Assembly (NCBI GenBank): GCA_027886185.1
Contig: WOAB01000568.1
Span: 5,712,501 to 5,776,500 of the forward strand
DNA from: Rheum nobile
Taxonomy: Eukaryota; Streptophyta; Magnoliopsida; Caryophyllales; Polygonaceae
Reading direction: 5' to 3'
Length of the DNA stretch: 64,000 bases
The notes beneath the pieces are model-generated. The model ran no database searches. It worked only from the letters and a program-made list of their open reading frames with translations, and was not told the DNA's origin. Below are positions 10,648 to 22,723 of the stretch, piece after piece (the stretch's first letter is position 1; each line of letters begins with the position of its first letter). Both the position numbers and the translations under genes were made by a program.

Positions 10648-12007
10648 TTTGAAGGGCACTATGTCGAGCCACGACAGTAACCAAGGAGCTGCTCGGGAGG
10701 CAACCCGAGGTATGTAATTCCTTTCATGTCTTCTCTTTTCAAGTTTTTATTATTGCACTTTGTTTTTAGACTAAACTGTAGGTTGGAGTTTCGAAGACAG
10801 AGTCAACAGAGCAACAGACGCAAAACCGCGACCGCGGAAATATTTCCGCGACCGCGGTTTTACCACTGTAAGTCCACTCCTCCGATAAAAAAAAATCAAA
10901 AAAAAAAATTATTTAAAAATTTGAAGACACCGCGAGCGCGGCCTTAAAACCGCGATCGTGGCCCAACTGTCCGATTTTTACTACAAGAGACGGCGCGCAT
11001 CATGCTGCCAAGGAGAAGACATTAGCCCGACACTTTTATTTGGCACCAATGATGACCCGACATTAGACAGTTGATGAGGAGGAGCTCTAGAGCCAACTGC
11101 ATATATGATTATTGATATGGAGCGACAGAGACCACTACACGATTACACTAGGACTCCGAATCTGTGTTCATAAAAGGCCCATGCAACCCCGTTTCTTTGA
11201 TGTGCCACCTCACCGTACAATGGATCTATTTGGTTGCACGTGGAGTTTGCTTGAGTATGACCGCCACCACACCAGAGACTTGTGTTTGCAATGATTTACC
11301 GCCAGCCCCGACGTCCAAGTCCAGGCCACCTCGATGACGGTCGTGAGTACTTTTATGCCTTCCCCAGTGTTTTATCTTTTAGTCTTTCATTATGTTGAGG
11401 ACAATGCAATATTTAAGCATGGGGGAGTAATCTATACTTGCTAGTTGTTTGAGAAAGAAAAAAAAAAGAAAAAAAGAAAATCCTAGGCTAAGCTGAAAAC
11501 CGGAAATGACGGCTTAGGCAATAAGCATGTGGCCCAGACCAGCATTAGGCTGGGGTAATAAGAGGCTGTAGAGTGATGTGAGTTTTGTGAGCCCATCTAT
11601 AGAAAAATGAAATGAGTGGCTAGGTGAAAACCCGAAAGGGCGCCTGGGCAAAATGAGTGAAAAGAAGAAGAGTGATTATTAGGATTCCTCATTTTTCTTG
11701 GCGTGGTGACATAAGTGTTGGAGATATAAGGAGGATTCGGGTAGGTCACTTTGGGAGTAATAAGAAGATAGACTGGAGCTAGGATTAGATGGTCACTTTC
11801 ACTCTATGGTGTTCAGGTTAAGCTTGGGGGAAGTACTCTGCTTTCCTTAAAGCTTGTGTGTTGTGTTGGTGCCCTGGAGATTCATGAGTAGGTACCGTTC
11901 TTAGTGGATAGTTTTGCTGTGCTTCCTGAGACCTTGGGTATTTCATTGGAGGAGTAGGTTTCTATTAGCTTACTCGAGGACGAGCAAGGTTTAAGCATGG
12001 GGGAATT
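10648..12007 (+). other. Athila A post-protease region, no pol; PPT at its end
   Basis: RT, RNase H and integrase should follow here, but all six frames lack their motifs. It holds two GC-motif clusters (10829-10860 and 10930-10965), a region of paired hairpin-like phrases (11500-11660), and two purine runs. The first is AAGCATGGGGGAGTAA near 11415. The second, GCATGGGGGAATT (11996-12007), directly abuts the 3' LTR and is the PPT. Confidence 0.75.
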
Positions 12008-13326
12008 TGATATGCACTACAAAAGGAGTTGTTACTGGATATTAGGTACCATTTTGTGTGGGTTTAGAAGATATTTGAGGAGAATGGAGTTGTAGAGAAG
12101 AAGTGGTGGAAAGGAAGATTTTAGTAGAGTATTGAAGCATTAAGGAGCAATGAAGGCCACCACAAGAGAAGACCGCAAGCGAGAAGTAGAGATCACGGCA
12201 GAACCAAATCCACGGGCGCAGAATTATTTCCGTGGGTGCGGATTCATCAGCGGACGAGAAGCAGTAGCAGCGGAGCAACAGAGACAAAACCGCGGGCGCG
12301 GAATGAAGCGAGAGCGAGAATTCGGTGAAGTGTGAAACCGCGGTCGCGGGTGAACAGTGCCGCGGTCGCGGGTTTCCCTTCTGGCGCAGAGTTATAATTT
12401 CGTCCGAGATCTTTTGTTTACCTTATTTCTTTTATTTTATTTTCTTTTTATTCTGGTTATTATATTCTAGGAGATTATTATTATCTTTTTAGAAATTAAG
12501 GTTTGCTAGGTTATTTTTATCTTCATTAGACATGAGCCTTTTGGTTATCAACTTTATCATCGTTCATTATTTTTCCCTTAGAGTTTTATGCTTTGAAGAC
12601 TATGAAGAACTAAGTAACTGTTGCTTAGTCCGACGATTGAAGCCTTCGTTTGTATTTGGTTGTGAGATTATAACTCTATTTCCTTTCCTTTGATTATATT
12701 GATTCTCTTTGTGCTTCATCCCATTGATTCTTGCTGATTTGACTAGCCTGATCATCTAGTTGATATTAGTGATTTTCTATTGCTAGGGTTTGGATATTTC
12801 TAGTTGAAATTCCTTATCTTGTGTAGCAGCCACGATTTACAGGAACTAGTTATGAATGTTTATTGTGAAGAGAATTGATTACATGTCGAGTACTGACTAG
12901 TTGTTAAGTATTGCATGTATCTTGCTTAATTCCTATGCTTACTGCTATCGTTAGATTGAATCTTGCTGGTTTCTCGATTATTTAATGGTAAGTATTTTCA
13001 GGGCTAGTTGACCTGTCTATATACATAAGATCGGAATAGGAGTATTCATTGGTAGGAATTGGAGATAATCTAGGATAAACCAATCAAACTGAAGTGTAAA
13101 TATTTGTCTGGCTAAGTTACTTCTCACTCATTGATTACATCTTTTGCATTGATTTACATTGTTACTTGATACAAACCTATAATCCCCCCTTTTGTTACTA
13201 TTGGCATACAACCTTTGCAATCAGGAAGATTGCTTACCTCCCTGTGGGATCGATCCTTATTTATCCTACTACGTTAGTTAGGTTTTTGAGGTTATTTGAT
13301 AGGTGTCTACGATAAACCCCTCATCA
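12008..13326 (+). repeat. Athila A 3' LTR
   Basis: 1319 bp, TGATATGCAC...CCTCATCA, matching 6870-8137 apart from the indels noted there. Contains GC motifs at 12289-12375. Confidence 0.9.
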
Positions 13327-13331
13327 GTGAG

Positions 13332-14371
13332 TACAAGTCATAGCATACATGATGGATCCTATGGCTGAGGCATAGGGAATCCTGCTGATTCTCTCAGTTT
13401 CACCAGGTGTCTTAGGAGTTAGGACATTGGCTCTTGTTGAGATGTAAGCCATGCTGCATAGGCAGGAACCCTTTCTTAGAGTTCATCATATTGAATCTAT
13501 CAAGGACCTTATCTACATAAGTTCTCTAACTCAGACCAATAAGTCTCTTAGATCTATCTCTATAGATCTTAATGCCTAGTATGTACTCAGCCTCTCCCAA
13601 GTCCTTCATTGAGAAATACTTCTTAAGCCACTCCTTAACTGTCTCCAACATAGGAATGTCATTCCCAATGAGTAATATGTCATCCACATATAGAACTAGG
13701 AAGACCACTTTGCTCCCACTAAACTTATTGTAGACATAGGGTTCTTCTTCGCATCTGATAAAGTCAAACTTTTTGACCACTTCATCAAAACGAAGATTCC
13801 AACTCCTGGATGCTTGCTTAAGTCCATAGATGGACTTCTTAAGCTTGCATATTCTCCTAGGGTTTTCTCGATCCTCAAAACCTTCTGGTTGCATCATGTA
13901 TACATCCTCTTCTAAACATCCATTTAGAAAAGCGGTCTTGACATCCATTTGCCAAATCTCATAATCATAATAAGCGGCAATCGCTAGGAGTATCCTAATG
14001 GACCTGATCATAACGACCGGTGAGAACGTTTCATCATAGTCAGTACCATGAACCTGTCTAAACCCTTTGGCAACTAGTCTTGCCTTATAGACATAAACGT
14101 TTCCATCCTTGTCTGTCTTGATCTTAAAGACCCATTTGCATCCAATGGGTTTTACCCCATCAGGCAAATCTATCAAGTCCCAGACTTGATTCTCAGACAT
14201 GGAGTCCATTTTGGATTTCATGGCTACCAGCCATTTCTCAGAGTCGGGGTCCGCCATTGCTTGCTTATAGGTCACAGGCTCACCGTGCTTCAAAAGTAGA
14301 ACGTCAATGCTAGCAGTCAAGACGTAATCCTCATATTGTCTAGGTTGATGCATGGCCTGTCTGATCTCCAA
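13332..14371 (-). pseudogene. C1 reverse transcriptase (Ty1/copia)
   Basis: The minus strand reads YKQAMADPDSEKWLVAMKSKM, QVWDLIDLP, GCKWVFKIKTDKDG, KARLVAKGFRQ, DYDETFSPVVMIRSIR, WQMDVKTAFLNG and YGLKQASRSWN. The catalytic LYVDDILLIGND follows, then EAEYILGIKI. This is the full copia RT order, with the YVDD aspartates intact. The frame stops at 13526; the remainder toward RNase H (13332-13525) is in another frame and ends at the Athila A insertion. It shares the copia polyprotein with the integrase at 14317-16020. Confidence 0.92.
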
Positions 14372-16020
14372 AGTGGTCCAACAATAGGAAAGACTTCAGC
14401 AGAAGGGTTGACCACATCGGTATGCGGGACCTCAGGTGCTTCATCTACTTGAGGAATTACATCTTGAATCTGGGCGGTTTCCCTTTGAGAAGGTACGCCT
14501 CCAAAGTCAAGTTCCTCAGTGACATCGTCTATGTCCTTGTGTTGTTGGGTTTGTTGCTCAGCTTGAATCTCATCAAGCTCAACATTTCTCCCACTTGGCT
14601 TCTTGGAAAAGAAATCCTTTTCCAAAAAGACACTATCCCGAGCAACAAACACTTTGTTTTCAGCGGGTTTGTAGAAATAATATCCCCTTGTTTCCTTGGG
14701 GTAACCTATAAAGAAGCATTTGTCTAATTTGGGTGCTAGCTTATCAGATAGTAAACGCTTTACATAAGCCTCGCATCCCCAGACCTTCAGAAATGACAAG
14801 CTAGGAACTTTTCCATACCATATCTCATGTGGTGTCTTGTCAACTATTCGTGACAGAGTCCTATTTAGTGTGAACACAACAGTGATAAGGGCATATCCCC
14901 AAAAGGATGTAGGAAGATCAGCAAAACTCATCATTGAGCGGACCATGTCTAACAATGTCCTGTTTCTCCTCTCAGATACGCCATTCAGCTGTGGCGTGCC
15001 TGGTGGAGTCAGTTGTGTCAAAATGCAACAACTTCTCAAGTGATGGTCGAATTCTTAGCTCAGATATTTGCCCCCTCGATCTGATCGGAGTGCCTTTATC
15101 TCTCTGCCCGTCTGTGTCTCAACTTCATTCTAGAATTCTTTGAACTTTTCAAAGGACTCAGATTTATGCTTCATTAAGTAGATATACCCATATCTACTAA
15201 AATCATCAGTAAATGTAATGAAGTATCCATAGCCTCTCCTAGCTTCTGTGCTCATAGGTCCACACACATCGTTATGTATGAGAGCTAAGAGCTTTGTAGT
15301 CCTCTCACTTGTACCAGTGAAAGGTGACCTTGTCATCTTGCCCATCAGACATGAATCACATGTTTCAAATGATTCTAAATCAAATGACTTTAGGCTACCA
15401 ACTGTTTGGAGTTCCTTCATGCATTTAATGCTAATGTGACCCAAGCGACAATGCCATAGATTGGCTTCACTTATATCATTCGACTTTTGCCTCTTTATAT
15501 CAATGTTATAAATTTTAGATTTGAGATCCAGTATGTATAGTCCACTACTACTCATATGGGCTCGAGCATAGAAAATATCATTCTTGATATTTTTATAAAT
15601 GAAAAAGCAATCCTTAATGACACAATCATAACCCTCAAGTTTCAAAACTAAAATTGAAATCAAATTCTTAGTAATAGAAGGAACAAAATAACAATTATAA
15701 AGGTCTAAAACTAAGCCAGAAGATAGATGTAAACTATAATCTCCAATAGCAAGTGCATCAACCCTTGCTCCATTTCCAACGCGCAGATCTATCTCACCCT
15801 TCTGCAACCGTCTCCTATTTCTTAGTCCCTGCACATTCAAAATAATGTGAGAACCACATCCGGTATCTAATACCCAAGAATGAGACTTGGTTGATAAGAT
15901 TTCAGTAATGTAAATACCTGAAGTGGAGACTGTTCCCCTCTTCTTGTCTTCCATGTATTTGGGGGCAGTTTCTCTTCTAGTGCCCCTTAGCCTTGTAGTA
16001 GAAGCTGTCGTGCTCAGCAA
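14317..16020 (-). pseudogene. C1 protease and integrase
   Basis: From 16020 down: the retropepsin site SWVLDTGCGSHI (about 15870), then the pre-integrase zinc region LWHCRLGHIS...CDSCLMGK and the integrase core. The catalytic triad is visible as LIHNDVCGP (D), ALRSDRGG (D) and LNGVSERRNRT (E). Stops at about 15130-15132 and around 15058 split the integrase, and a frame change joins to the RT part at about 14350. The C-terminal region reads KAYVKRLLSDKL-like and SVFLEKDFF motifs before the acidic linker. Integrase inserts the cDNA into nuclear DNA. Confidence 0.9.
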
Positions 16021-16751
16021 CCACTTTCACCTTAGGGGTGTTTCCCTTAGGTTGGACAACTTACTTGCCCTTCCCTTGGTACTGTTGCTTCTTTTGGGGC
16101 CCTTTCTTAAACCCTTTCCCTTTGACCATGAGAACTTCCTTCAAAGGGTCAACCATGACGTTCTGCTTAGCAGTTTTGAGCATCACGTGTAGCTCGTTGA
16201 GTCTTGTTCATGGCTCCCATGTGATACATCTGCCTAAAGTGGGCAAATCCATCATACAGGGAGTATAAGATAATATCTATAGCCGTCTCAACATTGTAGG
16301 GGTTACCTAGTCTAGCCATCTTGTCAAACAAGCCTATCATGTTGTAAACATGTGGCCCAACTGGTTTCCCTTTCTCGAGCTTGCTCTGCAATATGGACTT
16401 GAGGGTCAAATACCTCTCGATCCTGGCATGCTCCTTATAGAGATCTCTAAGCTTTCTCATAATAGTATGAGCATCCTGATCCTCAAACCTCTGTTGAAGA
16501 GCATGTTCCATAGCAGCCAACATAAGGCAAGTGACATTCATTGCCTTCTCGCATATTGCCTTGTGACGTGTCTTATCCTCATCAGATGAGGTGGCAGTCA
16601 ACTCTGGGATGGGGGTTTCTAGGACATCCTCTTGTCCCTCAGACCTGAGAATGATTCTCAGATTTCTTTCCCAATCAAGGAAATTTGTGTCGTTCAACTT
16701 GTTTTTCTCAACAATTGAGCAGAGAGTGAATTTGAGGTGTTCAGAAGACAT
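16021..16751 (-). pseudogene. C1 gag with destroyed zinc knuckle
   Basis: A start at 16749-16751 (MSSEHLKFTL) opens a typical copia gag: NDTNFLDWERNLRIILRSEG, AMNVTCLMLAAME, LRDLYKEHARIERY, MIGLFDKMARLGN. It stops at 16167. Further down, another frame shows the former nucleocapsid as FYYKAKGH, a stop, then KRNC. The first two cysteines and the tryptophan of the CCHC knuckle are lost. Confidence 0.87.
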
Positions 16752-17885
16752 AGTAACTACAAAAAACGGATCAATACATGCAGATAAATTATGCTTGACA
16801 TACAAGAACTTAAAATTTAGACAAACTATAAATAGTAAGTTATTGCACATTCTACTCAATTAAATTGCCCCTTGTGAGTAAAATGATTCCAAGATCCTAT
16901 CTTAGATGAAACTCAAGCGTACTAAGGCATTTCCCCAAGTCTCATGTAATCAAGGTAAGTAAACTCTTACTAATTATAACACCTTATAACTCTTGGTTGA
17001 TGGACAGATCTTATGTTAGACTCATCCTTATGCCTGAAGATCCAAAATTGAGCCTTTTGGTCTCTTGTTGAGTGTAACCATATCAAGGCAGCATGCCCCC
17101 CTATTAGACATACCCGCACTATCCCAAGGTCAATGAAGGACACCTCGCTAGGGCGAAAACTATCCAATGAATTCCAAGGGCCTCATGGTTATGACATGGA
17201 AAGGCATTACCTCTATATTCTTTTAAGGGACTTAAGCATGCAATGGTTGTCGATCTATAAGTGAACTAAATAGCATAAACACACAAGCAAGCATGCAAAG
17301 TGGGAAATAGTAAAGCATTCAAGTAATGCAATAATAAATAATTAAATTTTTGATCCTAGTATGGCCCCTAAAGAGATCTAATCTTCAATAGTCTTGACCT
17401 TCTTAGATCACCATCCTTTAGTCTTCATAGGATCTTCTTCTTCTTGTCTTACATATAATTGAAATAAACTCTCTTGTATAAATTTAAATTACAAAAATAC
17501 ATAACGATATGTAGATCGTGTACAAGAAAAACATAACGATACGCAGATCGTATTTATCTATCCTAATGTGGGCCATACTAGTTACCGCATGCAATAATAT
17601 CATAATATTAAATATACATGCAATAATAACATATAAAATTTCATCTAAATGAAACATGCTATTAATCCAAAATAAAAGCATAAACAATTAATCATATTAA
17701 CTATTTAATATAGAAACTGATTTTCTATTATTTTAATTCAATTAAATTGTGTATGGAATTAATATCTAATATTCCAAGATAATATTTAATTATGTTAACT
17801 CAAAATTTTACCAAATAAGATATCAAAATATCTCACAAAAATAATTAAATCTGTATGTACCAAATAAAATATCAAATATCTTATT
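16752..17885 (-). other. C1 5' leader, gag-proximal part
   Basis: Non-coding A+T-rich leader between the C1 gag start and the C2 insertion. No gene is visible. The last five bases (17881-17885, TTATT) are the left TSD of C2. The rest of the leader resumes at 36090. Confidence 0.7.
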
Positions 17886-18705
17886 TGTTGAATCGTAGTG
17901 TGTTAGACAGGGAACGGTGTGACTGTTCCCTGGGCAGCGGAATATATAAAGATTCAAAGTAACACGTAATTCCTCAAAACATATACTTGTATTATTAAGA
18001 ATTGTACAATCTCACAAGTCTTCTCTCCACCTATACCCTAGGTTACAGACTTTGAGTGCAATCAACTCTCAATGACACAAGAACACAACAAGACCTTTAG
18101 CAAGAACTACCCGTACCTTGCCTTAGACCTTCGATCTCAGTTTCGCAATAGCTCCTTGGTATGCTTAATGGTTGTCACTGAGATACCTTTCCCCAAGGTG
18201 ATCTCATCTATATATAGTGTCTAACAAAATCCTATTACCAAATATCTAACAATCGACATATAAGGTAACAATGAACAATTTCGTTACCAACTATACTATT
18301 CAGCTTATAAACACATGGTTTCCTTCTATAAACTTTCCTAAGACTCATTATCTTTCTCTTCTTTTCCAAGTAAAACTCAAAATCTCGTTTCCTTGTATAA
18401 TAGAGTCAATCTGGTAACAGCTAGTAAATCTCTGCGTTCCGCATCGTTCCACAAACGTTGTTTCCATATATAGAAGTTTCCTTACATAGGAACCACGCGC
18501 ACTTCATATTTCCAATTTTCTTCTCGCGTAACTGTTCCATGTTTGCACCACGTTCCTTAGCATCCTCTGCTTTCTCTTCTTTCACATGCTTTCCATTGTT
18601 CCCTAAATCGTTCATGAATCCTGAAACTCATAGAAACAATACAAACCATAAAACCCAATGGTGTTTATCATCATCAAAACCAGAGGGAACGTCAAGGTTT
18701 CAATA
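17886..18705 (-). repeat. C2 3' LTR
   Basis: 820 bp, TGTTGAATCG...GGTTTCAATA. The terminal CA has mutated to TA (the other copy ends CCAACA). A TATATATA box lies near 18211-18222 on the minus strand. Confidence 0.92.
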
Positions 18706-18978
18706 ATTTCCCCCTTTTTGGTGATGACAAACCCATTCAAAATTGCTCAATCATAACATAGGGTAAAAAGCAAAAAATCATAATGTTTCAAAGATCAAAT
18801 GTTTAAGTAAAAAAATACTTCAAATGAATAAAAGCAAGTCATACCTTCAAGTTGCATCATCGTTCCCCCTTAGCACTAGCATCGTTAAAAAATTCATAAA
18901 GATTTAGGAACAATAAAGCTGTTACCTCACTTTACTGAGGGCACTACAATTTTCCACACTTCCCCCTTTTGGCATCAT
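18706..18978 (-). other. C2 PPT and 3' untranslated region
   Basis: The minus-strand purine tract AAAAAGGGGGAAATT (about 18706-18720) directly abuts the 3' LTR. Further purine runs follow at about 18863 and 18961, ending at the ATCAT target site (18974-18978) used by Athila B. Confidence 0.8.
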
Positions 18979-20203
18979 TGCTCGTCCTCGAGTAAGCTAA
19001 TATAAACCTACTCCTCCAATCAAATCCCCAAGGTCTCAGGAAGCATAGAAAAACCATCTCCACTAAGAATTGCACCTAAGCATAGAAAAACCTACCCGAA
19101 TCCTCCTTATATCACCTCTTCTTATGTCACCACGCCAGTCAAAATGAGGAATCCTAATAATCACTCTTCTTCTTTTCACTCATTTTGCCAAGGCGCCCTT
19201 TCGGGTTTTCACCAAGCCACTCATTTCATTTTTCAATAGATGGGCTCACATAAAACTCACATCACTCTTGACCAATTATTACCCCAGCCTAATGCTGGTC
19301 CAAGCCACCTGCTTATTGCCTAAGCCGCCCTCTAGGGTTTTTGACTTATCCCAAGATTTCTATTTTTGTTTTTTATTCAATATTTTTGAGTTTTTCTATT
19401 TCATTACTTTTTTCTTTTCTCCTCAATGACTAGTAAGTATAGAACACTCCCCCATGCTTACACATTGCATTGTCCTTAATGTAATGAAAGACAAAAAAGA
19501 ATGAAGCACATGGAAAGGTAAAAGGTACTCACAACCGTCGTTGAGTTGGCTTGAACCTGGAAGATGTTGCTGGCGGTATATCAATATAAGCACATGTCTC
19601 TGGTGTCGCGCCGGTCTTCAAAACAAACTCCACTGTGCAACCAAAAGGAATCCACTGTAAGGTGTAGTGGTATATCAAAGAATTGGGGTTGCACGGCCTT
19701 CAATGAACACAAAAATGGAGCCCATATGTAATCGTGGTGTGGGCTCTGGTGTTCCTCCTCCTCAGTTGTCGAATGTAGGGCCATCATCGTTGCCAAATAA
19801 AAATATAGAGCGAATGTCTTCTCCTTGGCAGCATGATGCGCATCGTCTCTCCGCTGGGAACTCCTGGACAACTGGTCTTCGGTAGTACTTTTTTTCCTTT
19901 TTTTTTCAATGTTTTTTTTTCGAGAGTAGGGAAAGGGAACTTACAGTAACTTTTCCGCGACCGCGGAAAAAATTTCGCGCCCGCGGAAAAGACTGGTGCG
20001 TAATTCACCATCTTCAATTGTTCTTCGGGTCTCCTTCCTGCAAGTTAGTCTAAACGCAAAAAACAAAAACAAAAGCAAAAATGAAATAACAAAAAAACAA
20101 CTAAAGACATAGAATGAAAAGACAAGAAAAGAAATACATACCTCGGGTTGCCTCCCGAGCAACGCCTTAGTTATTGTCGTGGCTCGACGTGGTGTTCTCC
20201 CAC
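18979..20203 (-). other. Athila B post-protease region, no pol
   Basis: It is homologous to Athila A 10648-11990 in reverse orientation and includes GC motifs at 19953-19990. No RT, RNase H or integrase motif is seen in any frame. Confidence 0.75.
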
Positions 20204-21313
20204 TCAGCTTGGGTTGCTCACATCCGTTGAACACTCGGGGTCTCCATCAGGAGGGTGTCTCTTTGAATCATCTAAGTTGAATCCGACCCTCACCCCATCA
20301 AATTCCATTATGAGCGAACCGCTGCTCATAGCAATCTTTGTTCCTGCCGTGTTCATGAACGGCCTTCCTAGCATCACGGGGGCTGTGTTTTTATCTTGCC
20401 CCGTATCCATCACAAAGAAGTCTGCAGGGAAGATTAGCTTATCCACTTCTACCAGCACATCCTGCACCACTCCCTTGGGATACACATAGGAATTGTCTGC
20501 CAGTTGGATCACAATCCCTGTTTTCTCTAATGGCCCGACCTCTAAAGATTCATACAGTGAAAGAGGCAATACATTGACGGAGGCACCCAAATCTAGCAAA
20601 GCGTTGTCAAACATGGTGCCTCCAATCTTGCAGGGAATAGTGAACATGCCCGGATCACTGCGCTTCTTGGGCAACCGCTTTTGCAGCATAGCGGATACAT
20701 TCTCACTGACTATGACCTTCTTCTTTTCCTTCACAGCCTTCTTCCTCTTTATCTTGCATAGCTCCTTCAAAAATTTGGCATAGCGAGGAATACTTTGAAC
20801 AAGTTTTATCAAAGGAATGTTTACCTCGCAGTTGCTGAAAGTCTTAAATAATTCCTTGTCATTCGCCGGCCTTCTAGTATCTTTCAGAGCCTCAGGGAAG
20901 GGTGCGGGAGGTTTCAATGTACTGAGCAGAGGGAAGTTGGGTCGCATATACGAATCATAGACGTCTTCGAGGGGGTCAGGGGCTCTAGGAGCTTTTCCGC
21001 GATTGCGGGTATCTGTCTGCGGTCGCGGATCGTCTTCGAACATGTCCTCTTCAGTGTAGACTTTTCCGTAATTGCAGAAATCTGTCCGCGGTCGCGGAAA
21101 AGCGTCGATTTTCTCCTCCTCGTCAGTAGCCAATCCGCGGTCGTGGAAAACTTTCTGTTGAGCTCGACCTTCTTCCACTTGTGTTCCGCTCCTCAGCGTC
21201 ATGGCGTATACTCGCTCCCTCGGGTTTTCTACCGTTTGAGATGGTAGTTTTCCCGAGTCCCGGGCTTCCAGCTTGCTCACTGCGATGGAGATTTGTTCCA
21301 CTTGCTTCTCCAA
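20204..21313 (-). pseudogene. Athila B linker and retropepsin
   Basis: An open frame of about 369 residues reads EKQVEQISIAVSKLEARD, then a linker with GC-motif repeats translated as Asp-Arg-Gly and Pro-Arg phrases (about 21190-20990). FPEALKDTRRPANDKELF, ENVSAMLQKRLPKKRSDPGMF and the protease site LLDLGASVNVLPLSLYESLEV follow, then YPKGVVQDVLVEVDKLIF, FVMDTGQDKN and MLGRPFMNT. The frame is more complete than in Athila A, because it keeps the IVIQLADNSYV segment that A has lost. It is separated from gag by one TAG. Confidence 0.88.
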
Positions 21314-21316
21314 GTT

Positions 21317-22642
21317 CTAAATACTAGACTTCGTCTCGTGCTGATGTTGAACCACTGCTTGAATTTGTGACCCTATCGAGGTCAAAATGCTAGCCATGTT
21401 CGACATGCTCTGGATGAGAGTTTTGATCATGTCATCACTGGACATAGACGAACTTGCGTTTTGGCCTTGGGGTCTTGGGTCATATGGAGCTCGAAACTGT
21501 TGTTGGTGGCCCCCAGGCTGCTGATACTGTTGTGGGCGCTGTAGGAATTGTGAAGGCCTCTGTTGATACTCTTGATTTTCCTGGCCTTGAGGAGTACTCT
21601 GCTGATTCCCGTACCTCAGATTGGGGTGATCTCTCCACCTTGGATTGTACGTGTTGGAGTACGGGTCATATCTTGGCCTTGAAGGGCCGTATCCTCCAAT
21701 AGCATTCACCTCAGCAGTGGGCTCCTGCAGCGTGGGACATGCATCGGTCGGATGCATCGTGTCATAGCATATCCCACATGATTTGACTTGCTGCTGGCCC
21801 CCTTTCATCATATATCTCATCATCATCTCATTCATCTCAGAAAGTATGGAAGAATTGGGCTGAGAGTCTGCGGCTTTGACTGATTGGGCGCTCACCCTCT
21901 TACTGAACTGTCTTGAGCCCTCAGATAGCTCAAAGAATACCTCAAAAGCTGCAACAAGCGTCTTGTTCAAAATATTTCCTCCACAGGTTGCATTAACCAT
22001 TCGACGCTCCTCGTCAAGAAGTCCTCCGTACAAATAGAGTACGAGGTCTTGCTCTGAATACCCATGGTAGGCGCAGCTAGAAGTCAGCCTCTTGAACCTC
22101 TCGTAGTACTCGTACAACGACTCAACAACCTGCTGTTCAATGTTGCTGATGCTCCTCTTCAGGCTATTGAGCTTAGTCGCAGGGAAATACTTCTCCATGA
22201 AAGCCTTCGTCATTTTGGCCCATGTGTCAATGCTCCCTGGGGCCAAGTAGTAGAACCAATCATTGGCCGAATCCCTTAGAGAGAAAGGAAAGGCCCTCAG
22301 CTTGATCTGGTCCTCAGTCACGCCCTTTGGCTTCATGCTGGTGCAGACGGAATGGAACTCTGAAAGATGCTTATTGGGGTCTTCTCCACTCATCCCATGG
22401 AAGTGGGGGAGTAAGTGGATTAACCCGGACTTTAGCTCGAAATTTACGCCATCAGCCAACTCAGGGAATTGCACATCCAACGATTGTTGTTGCAGATTCG
22501 GGGCAGTCAACTGCCTCAACGTCTGTGCTTCGTCAGCCATCTCTAGTTGTGTACGGGCTACCACATGACTTCTGGAAATTGTTCTCTCAATCTCTGAATC
22601 AAAATCTAACAATGGAATGTCAGTAGCACGGGTGTGGACCAT
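21317..22642 (-). pseudogene. Athila B gag
   Basis: The start at 22640-22642 (MVHTRATDI) matches Athila A. The gag is uninterrupted for about 440 residues: QLTAPNLQQQSLDVQFPEL, LIHLLPHFHGMSGED, LRAFPFSLRDSANDWFYYL, LYEYYERFKRLTSSCAYHG, GICYDTMHPTDACPTLQE and a Gln/Pro-rich tail. It ends at a TAG after KSSI, where Athila A has CAG in the same context. The stop therefore looks like a C-to-T mutation in a once continuous gag-protease frame. Confidence 0.92.
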
Positions 22643-22702
22643 AAGATAGGTCCACACAAAAATAGACACACAAACACACACAAAGAAAACACAAAACTTG
22701 CC

Positions 22703-22720
22703 TCCTCGGCAACGACGCCA
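22703..22720 (-). other. Athila B primer-binding site
   Basis: The minus strand reads TGGCGTCGTTGCCGAGGA, matching the Athila A tRNA-Asp PBS with two changes. Confidence 0.8.
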
Positions 22721-22723
22721 ATT

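Larger units (their letters stand above)
6870..13326 (+). mobile_element. Athila A: Athila-like gypsy element encoding only gag and protease
   Basis: The LTRs at 6870-8137 and 12008-13326 are flanked by a perfect TSD GTGAG (6865-6869 and 13327-13331). Just inside the 5' LTR is a PBS matching the 3' end of plant tRNA-Asp. The internal 3.9 kb encodes gag (8223-9558) and a retropepsin (to 10647). No RT, RNase H or integrase motif can be found in the remaining 1.36 kb before the PPT. The second copy, Athila B, has the same gene content, so this looks like a non-autonomous family. It inserted into C1 pol. Confidence 0.88.

Noticed and set aside
10648..12007. Possible hidden RT/integrase in Athila A
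   Set aside because: No RT, RNase H or integrase motif in any frame; the homologous region of Athila B is equally empty.
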